In this document: positions 37,058 to 45,840 of the stretch, one piece after another
How positions within the stretch are numbered: position 1 is the first letter of the stretch
Layout: each line of letters opens with the position of its first letter
Assembly (NCBI RefSeq): GCF_026004055.1
Contig: NZ_BPIJ01000001.1
Coordinates: forward strand, 186,001 to 250,000
Length of the DNA: 64,000 nt
Origin: Meiothermus sp.
GTDB taxonomy: Bacteria > Deinococcota > Deinococci > Deinococcales > Thermaceae
Reading direction: 5' to 3'
Made by a program: the position numbers and the translations under genes
The notes under the pieces: generated by a model
Databases searched by the model: none
What the model was told of the DNA's origin: nothing
What the model saw: the letters and a program-made list of their open reading frames with translations, nothing else

Positions 37058-38106
37058 TGCAAGACCACCCCTTCGGCGGCAAAGCCCGGCCCCAAGGCCA
37101 GCAGCACCCCTTTGCTGCCGGGCAGGGGCTGCTGCTGGTACATCTGGCGGGCCAACACAAAAAGCACCGTGGGGCTCGACATATTGCCAAACTTCTTGAG
37201 TACGCAGAGGGAGGCCTCGAGGCTCTTTTCATCCACCCCCATCCCGCTCCGGTAGGCCGAGAGTACCTTGGCCCCGCCGGGGTGGAGGCTCCAGGTGCAC
37301 ACGTCTTTGGCCGACAGGCCGTAGCTTGCCAGCCCATCCCGGATCAGGTTCCCCAGTTCGCCTTCGACCAGGGCCGGAATGCTTTGGGCAAAGCGTACTT
37401 GCAGGCCCTCGGGGATCACATCCCAGCCCATTACCTCGTAGCTCTCGGGCAGCAGCCGACTAAAACCGCCCAGCACCGCGGGGCCAACCGACCTGCCGGC
37501 GGTGGGCATACCCAGCACGACGGCCGCGGCCCCATCGGCAAACAGGCTGGTGGCTACTAGGTTGCTTTTGCTTAGGTCGCCCCGCACAAAGGTCAGGCTA
37601 CACAACTCAACGGCCACCATCAGCACAGCCTGTTCAGGTCGGTGTTGGACTAGCTCGGCGGCCCGGGCCAGCCCGGCGGCGCCCCCCGCGCAGCCCAGCC
37701 CCCAGATGGGGAGGCGAACCGTCGAGAGCGGGAGGCCCAGGCGCTGCACTAAGTGGGCCTCGAGGCTGGGGGTGGCAATGCCGGTGGTGGTCACGAGCAC
37801 CACCGCCCCCACCTGATTGGGGCGAATACCGGCTTGCTCGAGGGCCTCGAGGCTGGCCTTTTCACAAAGGTCTAGCGCGGTCTCGAACCACAACCGGTTT
37901 TTTTCGGCAAAGCTGTGGGGTTCGGTGAACCATTCCAGCGGCGCGGCAAGGTAGCGCGACTCGATGCCGGTGTTTTCAAAAACCGTAATCAGACGCTCCA
38001 AGCCAGAGAGCCGCTCAAACATGACCCTCACCAGGTCGCGCACTTCCGGCTGCCCTACCCTGTAGGGCGGGTTGGCGGTGGCGATGCTCAGAATTCTGGA
38101 ATGCAT
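37051..38106 (-). CDS. Type III polyketide synthase (alkylpyrone/chalcone synthase family)
   Basis: A 351-aa ketosynthase of the chalcone/stilbene synthase family. The catalytic triad is complete: Cys in GLGCAGGAAG, His in WSLHPGGAKVL and Asn in FGNMSSPTV. Such bacterial enzymes extend fatty acyl-CoA with malonyl-CoA to alkylpyrones or alkylresorcinols that sit in membranes. The methyltransferase-like gene overlapping its 3' end fits a BpsA-BpsB pair. It follows a nitroreductase in a four-gene minus-strand cluster. The product is unknown. Confidence 0.93.
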   Translation of the reverse strand: MHSRILSIATANPPYRVGQPEVRDLVRVMFERLSGLERLITVFENTGIESRYLAAPLEWFTEPHSFAEKNRLWFETALDLCEKASLEALEQAGIRPNQVGAVVLVTTTGIATPSLEAHLVQRLGLPLSTVRLPIWGLGCAGGAAGLARAAELVQHRPEQAVLMVAVELCSLTFVRGDLSKSNLVATSLFADGAAAVVLGMPTAGRSVGPAVLGGFSRLLPESYEVMGWDVIPEGLQVRFAQSIPALVEGELGNLIRDGLASYGLSAKDVCTWSLHPGGAKVLSAYRSGMGVDEKSLEASLCVLKKFGNMSSPTVLFVLARQMYQQQPLPGSKGVLLALGPGFAAEGVVLQW

Positions 38107-38115
38107 TGCAAAACC

Positions 38116-38901
38116 TCAAGCATCGCTTTCGGGGGTGGCGCACGAATCGCGGAAGACAAACTGTGAGATGCGCTTGCGATGGTCGGACTTCCAGTCAATA
38201 CGAGGGCGAGGCTTTTCTGGAGGTACATAGCCCAGCCGATAGACGGCCATCAGCTCCAGGTGCTCGGGCACTTCCAAGAGCCTTTTTAGCTCTTCCCAGG
38301 CCTCGGGCACCTCCATGGGCGTAGAGACAAACTGAATGCCCATGCCCAGCTCTACCGTGGTCAGCCAGATATTCTCGATGGCCATGCCCAGGCCCAGTAC
38401 GCTGTAGAAGCCCGAAAGTTCGCCCGGTCGGTACTCCTGCTTATCCAGTAGAGCAGCCAGCAGCAAGGGCGAGCCTGCCACCAGCTTGCGGTTGTCCTCG
38501 CCCAGAATTTGCGGCACCCTCAGGGTGCGCAACAGCCCCAGGGCCGAAGGACTCATGATCTGACGGGTAAAGGGGCGCAAGGGGCCGGGTAATTGGTCAA
38601 TTAGAATGCCGTCGCGGCGTTCGTCCATCTCTTTTTCGCTAAAGCGAAAGTAGGGGCGGTAGCGCTCGAAGAACCTGCCATCGGCGAGAAGCTGCTGCAT
38701 GGTGCGCCCGCCGATCTCGGCAATTTTTTCCCGCTTGGCTTTGTCTTCAATCAAGATGAAGCGCCAGGGCTGCGAGTTAAAGTGGCTGGGCGCTCGGCTG
38801 GCAGCTTCCATCAGCAGGTGCTGGTGTTCCCGAGAGACCGGCTTGTCCAGAAAGGGGCCATTGGTGGTTTTGCGTTTTCGGATAACCTCCAGGAACTCCA
38901 T
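38116..38901 (-). CDS. Nitroreductase-family flavoprotein
   Basis: A 261-aa FMN-dependent oxidoreductase of the nitroreductase family. The first segment has the FMN-binding pattern [13 protein letters not shown] and [16 protein letters not shown]; the C-terminal part has [17 protein letters not shown]. The natural substrate is unknown; members reduce quinones, nitro groups or enones. It is 9 nt upstream of the polyketide synthase gene on the same strand, so it may act on the polyketide product; that is contextual. Confidence 0.9.
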   Translation of the reverse strand: MEFLEVIRKRKTTNGPFLDKPVSREHQHLLMEAASRAPSHFNSQPWRFILIEDKAKREKIAEIGGRTMQQLLADGRFFERYRPYFRFSEKEMDERRDGILIDQLPGPLRPFTRQIMSPSALGLLRTLRVPQILGEDNRKLVAGSPLLLAALLDKQEYRPGELSGFYSVLGLGMAIENIWLTTVELGMGIQFVSTPMEVPEAWEELKRLLEVPEHLELMAVYRLGYVPPEKPRPRIDWKSDHRKRISQFVFRDSCATPESDA

Positions 38902-38902
38902 A

Positions 38903-39184
38903 TTATCCCCCTACCGCCAATAAGTATCCCACCAAGCCCCCCAGGCCCAGTGTGGGGTGGAGCCAGGTACGGGGCCGGGCTTTAGGAAATAAGGCCAGGC
39001 AACCCAGGGTGAGTAAAAGCCACCATTCCCTGGTAAAAACCAGTGCCAGGACAGTGCTGACAAAAACCACCAGATAAAGCCCATGGTGCCAGATGCCAAA
39101 GTGGGCCAGGCGAAATTGGGCGGCCAGCCCTACCAGTATGTTGAGCGCATAAAGACCAAAACCCACTGCCAAAAAGGGGGACAT
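38903..39184 (-). CDS. Small membrane protein heading the polyketide cluster
   Basis: A hydrophobic protein of 93 aa ([17 protein letters not shown]...) with three probable helices (about 5-22, 36-56 and 71-91) that I cannot assign. It ends 1 nt before the nitroreductase start, so it is part of the polyketide operon. ATG 39184 lies 7 nt after a TATGCT box, giving a leaderless message; ATG 39196 is an alternative but would overlap the -10 box. Confidence 0.7.
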   Translation of the reverse strand: MSPFLAVGFGLYALNILVGLAAQFRLAHFGIWHHGLYLVVFVSTVLALVFTREWWLLLTLGCLALFPKARPRTWLHPTLGLGGLVGYLLAVGG

Positions 39185-39191
39185 TGGCCCT

Positions 39192-39222
39192 AGCATAGCG
39201 CTATGCCAACGGCGATGTGCAA
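39192..39222 (-). promoter_or_regulatory. Promoter and palindromic operator of the polyketide operon
   Basis: On the minus strand TTGCAC (39217-39222) and TATGCT (39192-39197) are 19 bp apart. A perfect 14-bp palindrome GCATAGCGCTATGC (39193-39206) covers the -10 box. A 19-bp spacer with a dyad is reminiscent of MerR-type control, but the regulator is unknown. Confidence 0.55.
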
Positions 39223-39252
39223 GCTGTCTTAAGGTCAAACTCGGCCTTTATC

Positions 39253-39340
39253 GCGGCTCCCACCAAAAGGGCCCACGCGGTGGCTCGTATTGTAGTCCCC
39301 GCAGCAAAAACCGCTGGAGGGACTATTTGTGGGAACCGCT
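39253..39340. repeat. Repeat family B, copy 3
   Basis: GCGGCTCCCAC at the left and GTGGGAACCGC at the right bracket the usual interior dyad (AGTCCCCGCAGC / GCTGGAGGGACT, somewhat diverged). Orientation is opposite to the copy at 12945. Confidence 0.8.
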
Positions 39341-39366
39341 CTAGGTGGGAGAGCGGTGGGCCATGG

Positions 39367-39942
39367 CTACCTGCGTTCACAGCTCGAGCCGGTCCAGCGG
39401 CCTCCTCGGGCCTGGCACTCCCGTCGCAGGTTTTCTTCCGGGGCCCGCAGCGCTACCAGCACCAGCCCGGCCGGATAGCCGCCTGCTCCGGCCCCGAGTC
39501 CTAGCTCCAGACGCGATAGGGTAAAGGTTTCGCGGGTGCTGGGCACCTGGGTGCTAACATAACCCTTCCCATCCCAGAGGTAGATTGTACTTCGGATGAC
39601 GCGGCCCCCCGGTTGGTAGGGGGGGTTCACCCGCAACTCAATCTCTAGGGGTTTGAGGAAGTTGGTCGCGCTCGAGGAAAGCCGGTAGATCCCCACTACC
39701 TCGCGTTCGGGCAGGGTCTGGATAAAAAATACTTCATTCTGGGGTGGGGAAGTGGGTACCGCCTGGAGGCGCTCGAGGCGGAAACGCACCGAGGAAACCA
39801 GTGCGCCGGGGGGAACTACTACCTGAATGCCGGGCAGACCAAGCACCCCGCCCTGGGCGCCGATGCGCTGCTCGACCACGCGTGCATTTTGGGCCAGCCC
39901 CCAACCTGCCAGAAGACCCAGTAGCAGTACCAGCCGCATCAT
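39367..39942 (-). CDS. Secreted protein with a ZU5-like start, unknown function
   Basis: A 191-aa exported protein. Residues 1-17 form a signal peptide ending GLAQ. The mature start, IGAQGGVLGLPGIQVVVPPG plus AL, resembles the first strands of ZU5-like beta-sandwich domains. The rest is beta-rich, with a Cys pair near the C terminus (REC...SSC). No enzyme motif is seen. It lies downstream of the phosphohexomutase gene on the same strand, about 100 nt away, and probably has its own promoter. Confidence 0.78.
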   Translation of the reverse strand: MMRLVLLLGLLAGWGLAQNARVVEQRIGAQGGVLGLPGIQVVVPPGALVSSVRFRLERLQAVPTSPPQNEVFFIQTLPEREVVGIYRLSSSATNFLKPLEIELRVNPPYQPGGRVIRSTIYLWDGKGYVSTQVPSTRETFTLSRLELGLGAGAGGYPAGLVLVALRAPEENLRRECQARGGRWTGSSCERR

Positions 39943-40041
39943 CGCTTTATCCCTTTCCCGGTTTTAGACTAAGGCACAACTGTCTGAGAAAATCCAGGTC
40001 AAGCACGGGTTGTCCATCGCAAGCACTGGACTATAGCGGGC

Positions 40042-41457
40042 CTAGCCGCCTACCAGTTTTCGGGCCTCACTCAGAACAGCCTTTACGGTTTTATCGTCTT
40101 GGGCCTCACAGTAGATGCGCAGCACCGGTTCGGTGCCGGAGGCCCTAAAGAGCAGCCAGCCGGTTTCGCCGAAGAGCCACTTGATGCCGTCTAGCTGCTC
40201 GGTGCCGCTTACCTGCTGGCCGGCAAGGGTCTGGGGGGTTTGCACCCGGGCCATGGCGGTTTGGATCTGCTCCATGGAAGGCAGATGCAAGTCTATCCGG
40301 TCGTAGGCGTGTTTGAAACCCACCTCGGCTTCGATCTCGGCAAACTGTTGTCCCAGGCTTTTTCCGCTATGTACCACCGACTCCAGGAGCAGCAACGCGT
40401 TCAGGAGCCCGTCGCGCTCGGGGATGTGGCCGGCTACGCCGATACCGCCCGACTCCTCCCCCCCAATCAAGACCCCTCCTTTGAGCATCTCATCGGTGAT
40501 GTACTTGAACCCGATGGGCGTGACCACCAGCTCGAGCCCCAGTTTGTGCGCGAGCTTGTCCACAATCTGGGAGGTCGAGAAGGTCTTAACTACCCGACCT
40601 CTGAGCCCTTTGCTGTGCAGATGCTTGAGCAGCACCGCAAAAATCTGATGGCTGTTAAAGTAGCGCCCCCCGGCCAGCACCACTCCGATACGGTCGGCAT
40701 CGCCGTCGTTTACGACGGCGAAAGTAGGGTCTTGCTCAGCTTTGAGAACGGTCATGATGGTGAACTGGTTTTGCGGGATGGGCTCGGGGTTCACGCCGTA
40801 GAACAAAGGGTCGGGCACGGCGTGTAACTCGCGCAGCTCGAGCTTCAGCCCGGTGTGCTTGGCAAAGCCGGACAGCCAGCCGGCGCCGGCCCCGCCCAGG
40901 CTGTCGTGGTACATCACCCCTTCGTAGGCCCGCAGGGCCTCCATATTCAACTGGCTGGCCAGAAAGTCGTAGTAGGCTTTGCGCACATCGAAGATGTGTA
41001 CCGTAGCATTGCCCTGTTTGGGGGGCTGGCCCAGCTTGGCTTCTACCAGCGCGGTGATCTCCGGGGTGGCCGAGCCCCCATAGCGGCCTTTGATCTTGAA
41101 ACCCAGGTACTCAGGGGGGTTGTGGCTGGCCGTAATCATCACCCCGCCATCGGCCTGCAGGTGCTTCACTGCAAAGGACAGTACTGGAGTCGGCACATAG
41201 GACTTGCTCAGATGGACTTCCAGCCCGTTAGCCGCGAGTACCTCGGCAGCTTTACGGGCAAACTTATCGGCCATGAAGCGTGTGTCGTAGCCCACCACCA
41301 CCTTTTTACCTTGTTGCTCCAGCAGATACTCGGCGTAGGCTTGAGCCACCCGTGCAAGGTTGTCAAAGGTGAATTGGTCGCCGATAATGGCCCGCCAGCC
41401 GTCGGTGCCGAACTGGATGCCTAAACTGGATTGGTTGCTGGCGATTGCATCTGCCAT
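40042..41457 (-). CDS. Phosphoglucomutase/phosphomannomutase family enzyme
   Basis: Alpha-D-phosphohexomutase of 471 aa. The phosphoserine loop ITASHNPPEYLGFK, the metal loop DGDADRIG, the sugar-binding GGEESGGIG and the phosphate-binding RASGTEPVLRIY are all present in order. It interconverts hexose 1- and 6-phosphates for glycan or glycogen metabolism. Preference for glucose, mannose or glucosamine is not decided by these motifs, though GEESGG is common to glucose/mannose enzymes. The start is ATG 41457 or 41463; no strong ribosome site distinguishes them. Confidence 0.93.
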   Translation of the reverse strand: MADAIASNQSSLGIQFGTDGWRAIIGDQFTFDNLARVAQAYAEYLLEQQGKKVVVGYDTRFMADKFARKAAEVLAANGLEVHLSKSYVPTPVLSFAVKHLQADGGVMITASHNPPEYLGFKIKGRYGGSATPEITALVEAKLGQPPKQGNATVHIFDVRKAYYDFLASQLNMEALRAYEGVMYHDSLGGAGAGWLSGFAKHTGLKLELRELHAVPDPLFYGVNPEPIPQNQFTIMTVLKAEQDPTFAVVNDGDADRIGVVLAGGRYFNSHQIFAVLLKHLHSKGLRGRVVKTFSTSQIVDKLAHKLGLELVVTPIGFKYITDEMLKGGVLIGGEESGGIGVAGHIPERDGLLNALLLLESVVHSGKSLGQQFAEIEAEVGFKHAYDRIDLHLPSMEQIQTAMARVQTPQTLAGQQVSGTEQLDGIKWLFGETGWLLFRASGTEPVLRIYCEAQDDKTVKAVLSEARKLVGG

Positions 41458-41623
41458 ATCCATACCTGCCACACTATACAGGGGGTAGGGAACAGGGCAC
41501 AGGGGGAAGAGAACTCGAGCCGGAGCAGCGTTGGGCGACGGTCAGATATCTTGTTTGTTGAAAGGGGCATTGCTCTCCTGCTCACCCCCCATCACGGACG
41601 GGGTGATAGACTTCTAGGGTTTT

Positions 41624-43747
41624 ATGTCCGACCTCCTTTCTTCCCTCAATCCCTCCCAACAGGAGGCCGTTTTGCACTTTGAAGGCCCGGCCTTGGTAGT
41701 GGCCGGGGCCGGCTCGGGCAAGACCCGCACGGTGGTGCACCGGATTGCCTATTTGCTGCGCGAACGGCGGGTGTATCCGGCCGAGATCCTGGCCGTAACA
41801 TTCACCAACAAAGCCGCCGGCGAGATGAAAGAGCGGCTGGAAAAGATGGTGGGGCGTGCGGCCAAAGACCTGTGGGTTTCGACCTTCCACTCGGCTTCGG
41901 TGCGCATCTTACGCGCCTACGGCGAGTTTGTGGGGCTCAAGCCGGGGTTTGTCATCTACGATGACGACGACCAAAATGCGCTTTTGAAGGAGATTTTGAA
42001 AGAACTCGAGGTTGAGGCCAAGCCGGGCCCGTTCCGGGCCATGATAGATCGCATCAAGAACCGGGGCGATGGACTCTTGGAGTTCATGCGCGACGCCCCG
42101 GACTTTATCGGGGGCGTGCCCAAGGACGTGGCGGCCGAGGTCTATCGCAAATACCAGAGTGGGCTGCGGATGCAAGGCGCGTTGGACTTCAACGACCTTT
42201 TGCTGCTGACCATCGAGCTCTTCGAGCAGCAGCCGGAAATCCTCCACAAGGTGCGCCAACGGGCCCGCTTTATTCACGTAGACGAGTATCAGGACACCAA
42301 CCCGGTGCAGTATCGGCTAACCCGGCTGCTGGCCGGCGAGAAGCCCAACCTGATGGTGGTGGGCGACCCCGACCAGAGCATCTATGGTTTTCGTAACGCC
42401 GACATCAACAACATCCTCGACTTCAGCAAGGACTACCCGGGTGCCAAGGTAATCCGCCTGGAAGAAAACTACCGCTCGAGCAGCGCCATTCTACGGGTGG
42501 CCAATGCCGTGATTGAAAAAAACGCTCTGCGGCTGGAAAAAGTCTTGCGCCCTACCAAAGAAGGGGGTGAACCGGTACGGCTGTATCGAGCCCCCAACGC
42601 CCGTGAGGAAGCAGCCTTTGTGGCGCGGGAGATCGTCCGGCTGGGGGATTTCAAAAGTATTGCCGTGCTTTACCGCACCAACGCCCAGTCGCGCTTGCTA
42701 GAGGAGCACCTACGCCGGGCCCAGATTCCTGTACGGCTGGTGGGGGCGGTGGGGTTTTTTGAGCGGCGGGAGGTCAAGGATCTGCTGGCCTATGGGCGGG
42801 TGGCCATCAACCCTGCCGACTCCATCAACCTGCGCCGCATCGTCAACACCCCACCTCGGGGCATCGGGGCGACCACGGTCGCCCGGCTGCTCGAGCACGC
42901 CCAGAAGACGGGCACCACGCTCTTTGAAGCCTTCCGCGCTGCCGAGCAGGTGATTAGCCGGCCTCAGCAGGTGCAGGCTTTTATCCGGCTTCTGGAAGAG
43001 CTGATGGAAGCGGCGTTTGAGACCGGCCCGGCTGCTTTCTTCGAGCGGGTACTGGACGCAACCGGCTTCCGCGAGGCACTCAAACAGGAGCAGGACGGTG
43101 AAGACCGCTTGCAAAACGTGGAAGAACTGTTGCGGGCGGCGCGGGACTGGGAGGAGGAAGAAGGCGGCAGTCTGGCCGACTTCCTGGATGCGGTAGCCCT
43201 GACCGCCAAAGCCGAAGAACCGCAGGGCGAAGTACCGGAGGAAGCCGTCACGCTCATGACCCTACACAACGCCAAGGGCCTCGAGTTCCCCACGGTGTTC
43301 CTGGTGGGTCTGGAGGAAAACCTGCTTCCCCACCGCAATAGCCTGAATCGCCTGGAAGACCTGGAAGAGGAGCGGCGCCTCTTTTACGTGGGGATTACCC
43401 GAGCGCAGGACAGGCTCTACTTATCCTATGCTGAAGAACGCGAGACCTACGGCAAGCGCGAGTTCACCCGCCCGAGCCGCTTTCTGGAGGATATCCCGCC
43501 GGATTTGCTCAAGGAGGTGGGGGCCTTTGGCGATAGCGCTGTGCCGGTACTGTCCTACAGCCGCCCCGAACCCAAGCCCAAAACCCAACTGTCCGAGTTT
43601 AGAGGCGGGGAAAAGGTCAGACACCCCAAGTTTGGCAGCGGCACGGTGGTGGCCGCCATGGGCGGCGAGGTCACGGTGATGTTCCCTGGCCTGGGCCTGA
43701 AAAAGCTGGCGGTGAAGTTTGCCGGACTCGAACGACTGGATGGATGA
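41624..43747 (+). CDS. pcrA: ATP-dependent DNA helicase PcrA/UvrD
   Basis: Superfamily 1A 3'-5' helicase of 707 aa used in repair and replication-fork clearance. Walker A GAGSGKTRT (about 28-36), motif Ia, the Walker B region VDEYQDTNPVQ, motif III GDPDQSIYGFR, and motifs V and VI (TLHNAKGLEFP, VGITRAQDRLYL) are all visible. The C terminus carries the RHPKFGSGTVV Tudor-like element that in UvrD/PcrA binds RNA polymerase. A TAGGGT box immediately before the ATG suggests leaderless initiation. Divergent from the phosphohexomutase gene. Confidence 0.96.
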   Translation: MSDLLSSLNPSQQEAVLHFEGPALVVAGAGSGKTRTVVHRIAYLLRERRVYPAEILAVTFTNKAAGEMKERLEKMVGRAAKDLWVSTFHSASVRILRAYGEFVGLKPGFVIYDDDDQNALLKEILKELEVEAKPGPFRAMIDRIKNRGDGLLEFMRDAPDFIGGVPKDVAAEVYRKYQSGLRMQGALDFNDLLLLTIELFEQQPEILHKVRQRARFIHVDEYQDTNPVQYRLTRLLAGEKPNLMVVGDPDQSIYGFRNADINNILDFSKDYPGAKVIRLEENYRSSSAILRVANAVIEKNALRLEKVLRPTKEGGEPVRLYRAPNAREEAAFVAREIVRLGDFKSIAVLYRTNAQSRLLEEHLRRAQIPVRLVGAVGFFERREVKDLLAYGRVAINPADSINLRRIVNTPPRGIGATTVARLLEHAQKTGTTLFEAFRAAEQVISRPQQVQAFIRLLEELMEAAFETGPAAFFERVLDATGFREALKQEQDGEDRLQNVEELLRAARDWEEEEGGSLADFLDAVALTAKAEEPQGEVPEEAVTLMTLHNAKGLEFPTVFLVGLEENLLPHRNSLNRLEDLEEERRLFYVGITRAQDRLYLSYAEERETYGKREFTRPSRFLEDIPPDLLKEVGAFGDSAVPVLSYSRPEPKPKTQLSEFRGGEKVRHPKFGSGTVVAAMGGEVTVMFPGLGLKKLAVKFAGLERLDG

Positions 43748-43813
43748 AGCCTGTCTAAGCAGCGCTTTAGTCTTGCCTCGTCCAAACCGCACTTTGCTGA
43801 ATAGGGTGAGGAT

Positions 43814-44269
43814 ATGAAACGCCACCTTGGTCGTCTGGGAGCAGTATTTGTACTATTCGGTATGGCCTTTGCTGGTGGGGCCGATATTGGCTTCTCGGTG
43901 CGCAACGGGCCCAATGGCAATTTCATGGGGCATCTGGGGCTTTATCTGGACGGCTATCCCATCGATTTCCGTTCGCACCTAGTAATTGGTTCTCCCGGTG
44001 GCCTCTACCTGAGCGGTGAGGTGGTGTACACGCTGCCGTTCTTTTTGCTGGTGCGGCCCTATCTGGCCGGTGGTTTGGCAGTGGGAATTACCGGCTACAC
44101 CGCGCAAAACGAGCTTCGCTTGCGTTTTGGAGAGCGGTTTTATGCTATCTTCTCGGCGGGCCTTCAGTTCCCCGACCGGGGCTACCGGCCTTACCTCGAG
44201 GTCAGCCAGATTATCGGTTCGGAGAGCTTCCAGCGCTTTACCGTGGGCTTTATTGTCGAGGGTTTTTAG
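43814..44269 (+). CDS. Small exported beta-barrel-like protein, unknown function
   Basis: A 151-aa protein with a signal peptide (about 1-20, ending AFA) followed by alternating hydrophobic/polar strands and a C-terminal phenylalanine, as in small outer-membrane barrels. The family is not recognised. A GTGAGGA ribosome site precedes the ATG. The last two bases of its TAG stop are also the first bases of the repeat module starting at 44268, so the natural C terminus may have been altered by the insertion. Confidence 0.78.
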   Translation: MKRHLGRLGAVFVLFGMAFAGGADIGFSVRNGPNGNFMGHLGLYLDGYPIDFRSHLVIGSPGGLYLSGEVVYTLPFFLLVRPYLAGGLAVGITGYTAQNELRLRFGERFYAIFSAGLQFPDRGYRPYLEVSQIIGSESFQRFTVGFIVEGF

Positions 44270-44483
44270 TGGTCTGGTAACAAAGTATGCGACCCCACTT
44301 TTTCCGTTATTGCGAGCTTCCGAAAGATGCGAAGCAATCCAGAATCAGAATCTCTGGCCTGGCTAGCCCAGTTAACACATCTGGATTACTTCGTTGGCCT
44401 TAGGCTTCCTCGCAATGACGAGGCGTTCGTCAAGAAAACATCGTATCTGCATAAAGTGGCAAGAATCGGCTTACCAGACCACT
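44268..44483. mobile_element. TIR module with C interior (216 bp), copy 3
   Basis: Left end AGTGGTCTGGTAAC (44268-44281), right end CTTACCAGACCACT (44470-44483). The interior is the C palindrome (44305-44420). It sits head to tail with two A modules. Confidence 0.8.
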
Positions 44484-44825
44484 AGTGGTCTGGTAACTAA
44501 ATTTCCGAAGTTTTGTACCGCACCCCGAATACATCGTTGTAGAGATTCCATCCCACTTCGGCTCCCGAGATGGCCTAAAAACGCCCTCCCTACCGCGTAG
44601 GGAGGGTGGGGGAGGGTATCAGGCAAGGCCCCCAATCCGCTGGGTGAAGGGCCAGGTCAGCCACCCCACCTGGCCTCCCCTACGCAGTAGGGGAGGGAAG
44701 GGGCGAAGCGGGGTGGGGTGCTTTTTGCATGACCGTACAGGCAAGGCACCGAAGGCCCAGGTTTACGAGACACGGCGCGTTCTGAAGGCTAAACCCCATA
44801 CTGCGTATTTTTTTACCAGACCACT
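44484..44825. mobile_element. TIR module A, copy 2 (342 bp)
   Basis: Left AGTGGTCTGGTAAC (44484-44497), right TTACCAGACCACT (44813-44825). It is nearly identical to copies at 27422 and 44827. No protein gene; conserved open frames inside reflect the DNA repeat. Confidence 0.82.
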
Positions 44826-44826
44826 T

Positions 44827-45168
44827 AGTGGTCTGGTAACTAAATTTCCGAAGTTTTGTACCGTACACCGAATACATCGATGTAGAGATTCCATCCCACT
44901 TCGGCCCCCGAGATGGCCTAAAAACGCCCTCCCTACCGCGTAGGGAGGGTGGGGGAGGGTATCAGGCAAGGCCCCCAATCCGCTGCGTGAAGGGCCAGGT
45001 CAGCCACCCCACCTGGCCTCCCCTACGCAGTAGGGGAGGAAAGGGGCGAAGCGGGGTGGGGTGCTTTTTGCATGACCGTACAGGCAAGACACCGAAGGCC
45101 CAGGTTTACGAGACACGGCGCGTTCTGAAGGCTAAACCCCATACTGCGTATTTTGTTACCAGAGCACT
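44827..45168. mobile_element. TIR module A, copy 3 (342 bp)
   Basis: Left AGTGGTCTGGTAAC (44827-44840), right GTTACCAGAGCACT (45155-45168). One T separates it from copy 2. Its right end directly meets an inverted D repeat, mirroring the D2/A1 junction at 27421. Confidence 0.82.
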
Positions 45169-45404
45169 AAGAATCTTTTGTCCTGGACTGAACAGTAGCC
45201 GCCGGGAAACTCGAAACCCAAGCACCCGTGGCCCACGCCCCAGTGCGTAACATGCGTCTGCCAGGGAATGGCTTATGCCATAGCCACAACGTGGCTAACC
45301 TGGCCCAGACGCAACGCAGACAAGCGTGCCTCACCTCGGTGAGGCACGTCTGCTTGTCCCTTCTCGTTTTCGTGGGCGGCCACGTCTGTGAAGAGCGCTG
45401 TAAG
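45169..45404. repeat. Repeat family D, copy 3 (inverted)
   Basis: Reverse-complement copy of the 27180-27421 segment, from AAGAATCTTTTGTCC to GGCCACGTCTGTGAAGAGCG, including the internal long hairpin. The rest of 45405-45717 holds repeat B4 and no clear gene. Confidence 0.75.
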
Positions 45405-45438
45405 CAGAGTTCGGCCGCGGGGGTGTTATGCTGCTCGG

Positions 45439-45525
45439 CCGGTTCCCACCAAAAGGGCCCACGCGGTGGCTCGTACTGTAGTCCCTACAGCGGTTTTTGC
45501 TGTAGGGACTATTCGTGGGAACCGC
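45439..45525. repeat. Repeat family B, copy 4
   Basis: CCGGTTCCCAC to GTGGGAACCGC with the perfect interior dyad AGTCCCTACAGC / GCTGTAGGGACT. Same orientation as the copy at 39253. Confidence 0.85.
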
Positions 45526-45717
45526 TCTGGATATTGTCGTTGTGGGTTGTCCCTGGAACGGGGGTGCGCGTAAAGGGAGCCGCAGGCGAGTGCCCCACAC
45601 ACGTTAGAGCCTGTGTGGATGGTCGCGCGAAACTCCAACCAGACGCAGTTGGTTGCGAGTAGTTTATTCCGAAATAACTCAAGGGTCATCTGCCCTCGAG
45701 TTGGCCTTGTTCCAAAC

Positions 45718-45792
45718 TGGAGCCGGTGGTCGGATTTGAACCGACGACCGCTCGATTACGAATCGAGTGCTCTACCGCTGAGCTACACCGGC
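45718..45792 (-). tRNA. tRNA-Thr (anticodon CGU)
   Basis: The minus strand folds into a full cloverleaf. The acceptor stem GCCGGTG/CACCGGC, D-arm with GCTC...GAGC, anticodon arm CTCGA-TTCGTAA-TCGAG with anticodon CGT (45758-45760), and T-arm GTCGG-TTCAAAT-CCGAC are all seen. A discriminator T and an encoded CCA (45718-45720) follow. It decodes ACG threonine codons. Confidence 0.95.
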
Positions 45793-45827
45793 ACGCTTTG
45801 CCATTTTAGCGGTAATGCCTCATATGG

Positions 45828-45833
45828 TAAAGT
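45828..45833 (+). promoter_or_regulatory. -10 box of rph (leaderless)
   Basis: TAAAGT ends 7 nt before the rph ATG at 45841, and no ribosome site is present, consistent with a leaderless transcript. Confidence 0.5.
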
Positions 45834-45840
45834 CTCGGCG

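Noticed and set aside
45331-45717. Open frames in the D3/B4 repeat stack before the tRNA
   Set aside because: They follow the repeat hairpins on both strands and contain no protein features.
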